Under the pieces are notes generated by a model. That model was not told the DNA's origin, did not search any database, and saw only the letters and a program-made list of their open reading frames with translations. Both the position numbers and the translations under genes were made by a program. From Candidatus Bathyarchaeum sp. (lineage in GTDB: Archaea > Thermoproteota > Bathyarchaeia > Bathyarchaeales > Bathyarchaeaceae), in assembly GCA_003096235.1 (NCBI GenBank), contig PIXT01000071.1, positions 1-13,884 of the forward strand: DNA of 13,884 bases, in the 5' to 3' direction. Positions 13,680 through 13,884 of this stretch are shown here, piece by piece. Within the stretch, counting starts at the first letter, position 1; every line of letters begins with the position of its first letter.

Positions 13680-13884
13680 ATGAGAACTGTTGAGGTGCTC
13701 TTCGTGATTGTAATCTTGCTTAGTTCGTTTGCTATCGCAACCCAATTTGCTGTTTTGCCTTCATCCAGCCAAGCTTTTGGAACCGATCTAGGCAAATTGG
13801 CTCAATCCACGCTTGAAACATTGGATGCACAAGGTGTGCTAAGTGAAACCGTCTTCAGTGATGACGCTGATGCCTGGGGAGACC
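13680..13884 (+). CDS. Partial pilin-like membrane-anchored protein, cut by the window end
   Basis: The first 68 codons of a gene running off the right edge. An adjacent TTG at 13677 is an alternative start. GGTGGTGA (13663-13670), overlapping the last base of the previous stop, is the ribosome site. The N-terminus M-R-T-V-E-V-L-F-V-I-V-I-L-L is a hydrophobic anchor with an acidic residue at position 5, followed by a helix and a D-A-W-G element near the end of the visible part. It resembles the two preceding gene products in layout. It is probably another minor pilin or filament accessory; the remainder is unseen. Confidence 0.7.
   Translation, partial: MRTVEVLFVIVILLSSFAIATQFAVLPSSSQAFGTDLGKLAQSTLETLDAQGVLSETVFSDDADAWGD

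Overview
The window looks archaeal, most likely a mesophilic Bathyarchaeia-type or related TACK-lineage genome; this is an inference, as there is no rRNA or other marker gene. The clues are an archaeal pilin with an SPVIS-type N-terminus, a two-domain fused TadC-like membrane protein beside a GspE/TadA-like ATPase, a stand-alone pyruvate-kinase C-terminal-like protein, a tandem AbrB-like regulator, TATA-like boxes upstream of genes, T-run terminators, and frequent TTG/GTG starts. Coding density is ordinary and no mobile element, CRISPR array, tRNA or rRNA was seen.

Region 1 (about 207-3869) starts with a divergent pair: a tandem AbrB-like regulator on the minus strand and a coiled-coil plus winged-helix protein on the plus strand. 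They are followed by two small proteins of unknown function that share a 34-residue segment. Next comes a two-gene ABC exporter whose ATPase and permease overlap by 4 bp (TTGA). Perfect inverted repeats sit upstream of the small-gene pair and upstream of the ATPase, so local regulation by the neighbouring DNA-binding proteins is plausible.

Region 2 (about 4274-6563, minus strand) is a compact signalling operon, read right to left: a stand-alone receiver-domain response regulator, a small helical protein resembling the NitrOD5-type output domain of archaea, and a two-TM HAMP histidine kinase. The regulator has no DNA-binding domain, so output probably runs through protein-protein contact, possibly with the small middle protein. 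A 404-bp gap with several TGAAC/GTTCA elements separates this operon from the convergent ABC operon.

Region 3 (6564-7692) holds a 432-bp divergent intergenic region with two perfect palindromes, a COG1751-like protein (pyruvate kinase C-terminal-like) and a T-rich terminator. A T-poor tract runs from the non-coding region into the first half of this gene and then stops abruptly.

Region 4 (7693-13884, running off the right edge) is a type IV pilus or related secretion-filament operon: assembly ATPase, double TadC platform protein, an archaeal pilin with a recognisable leader, then three secreted or membrane-anchored pilin-like proteins, the last cut by the window edge. Strong Shine-Dalgarno sites overlap or sit next to the preceding stop codons, which suggests one translationally coupled transcript. 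No prepilin peptidase is in the window.
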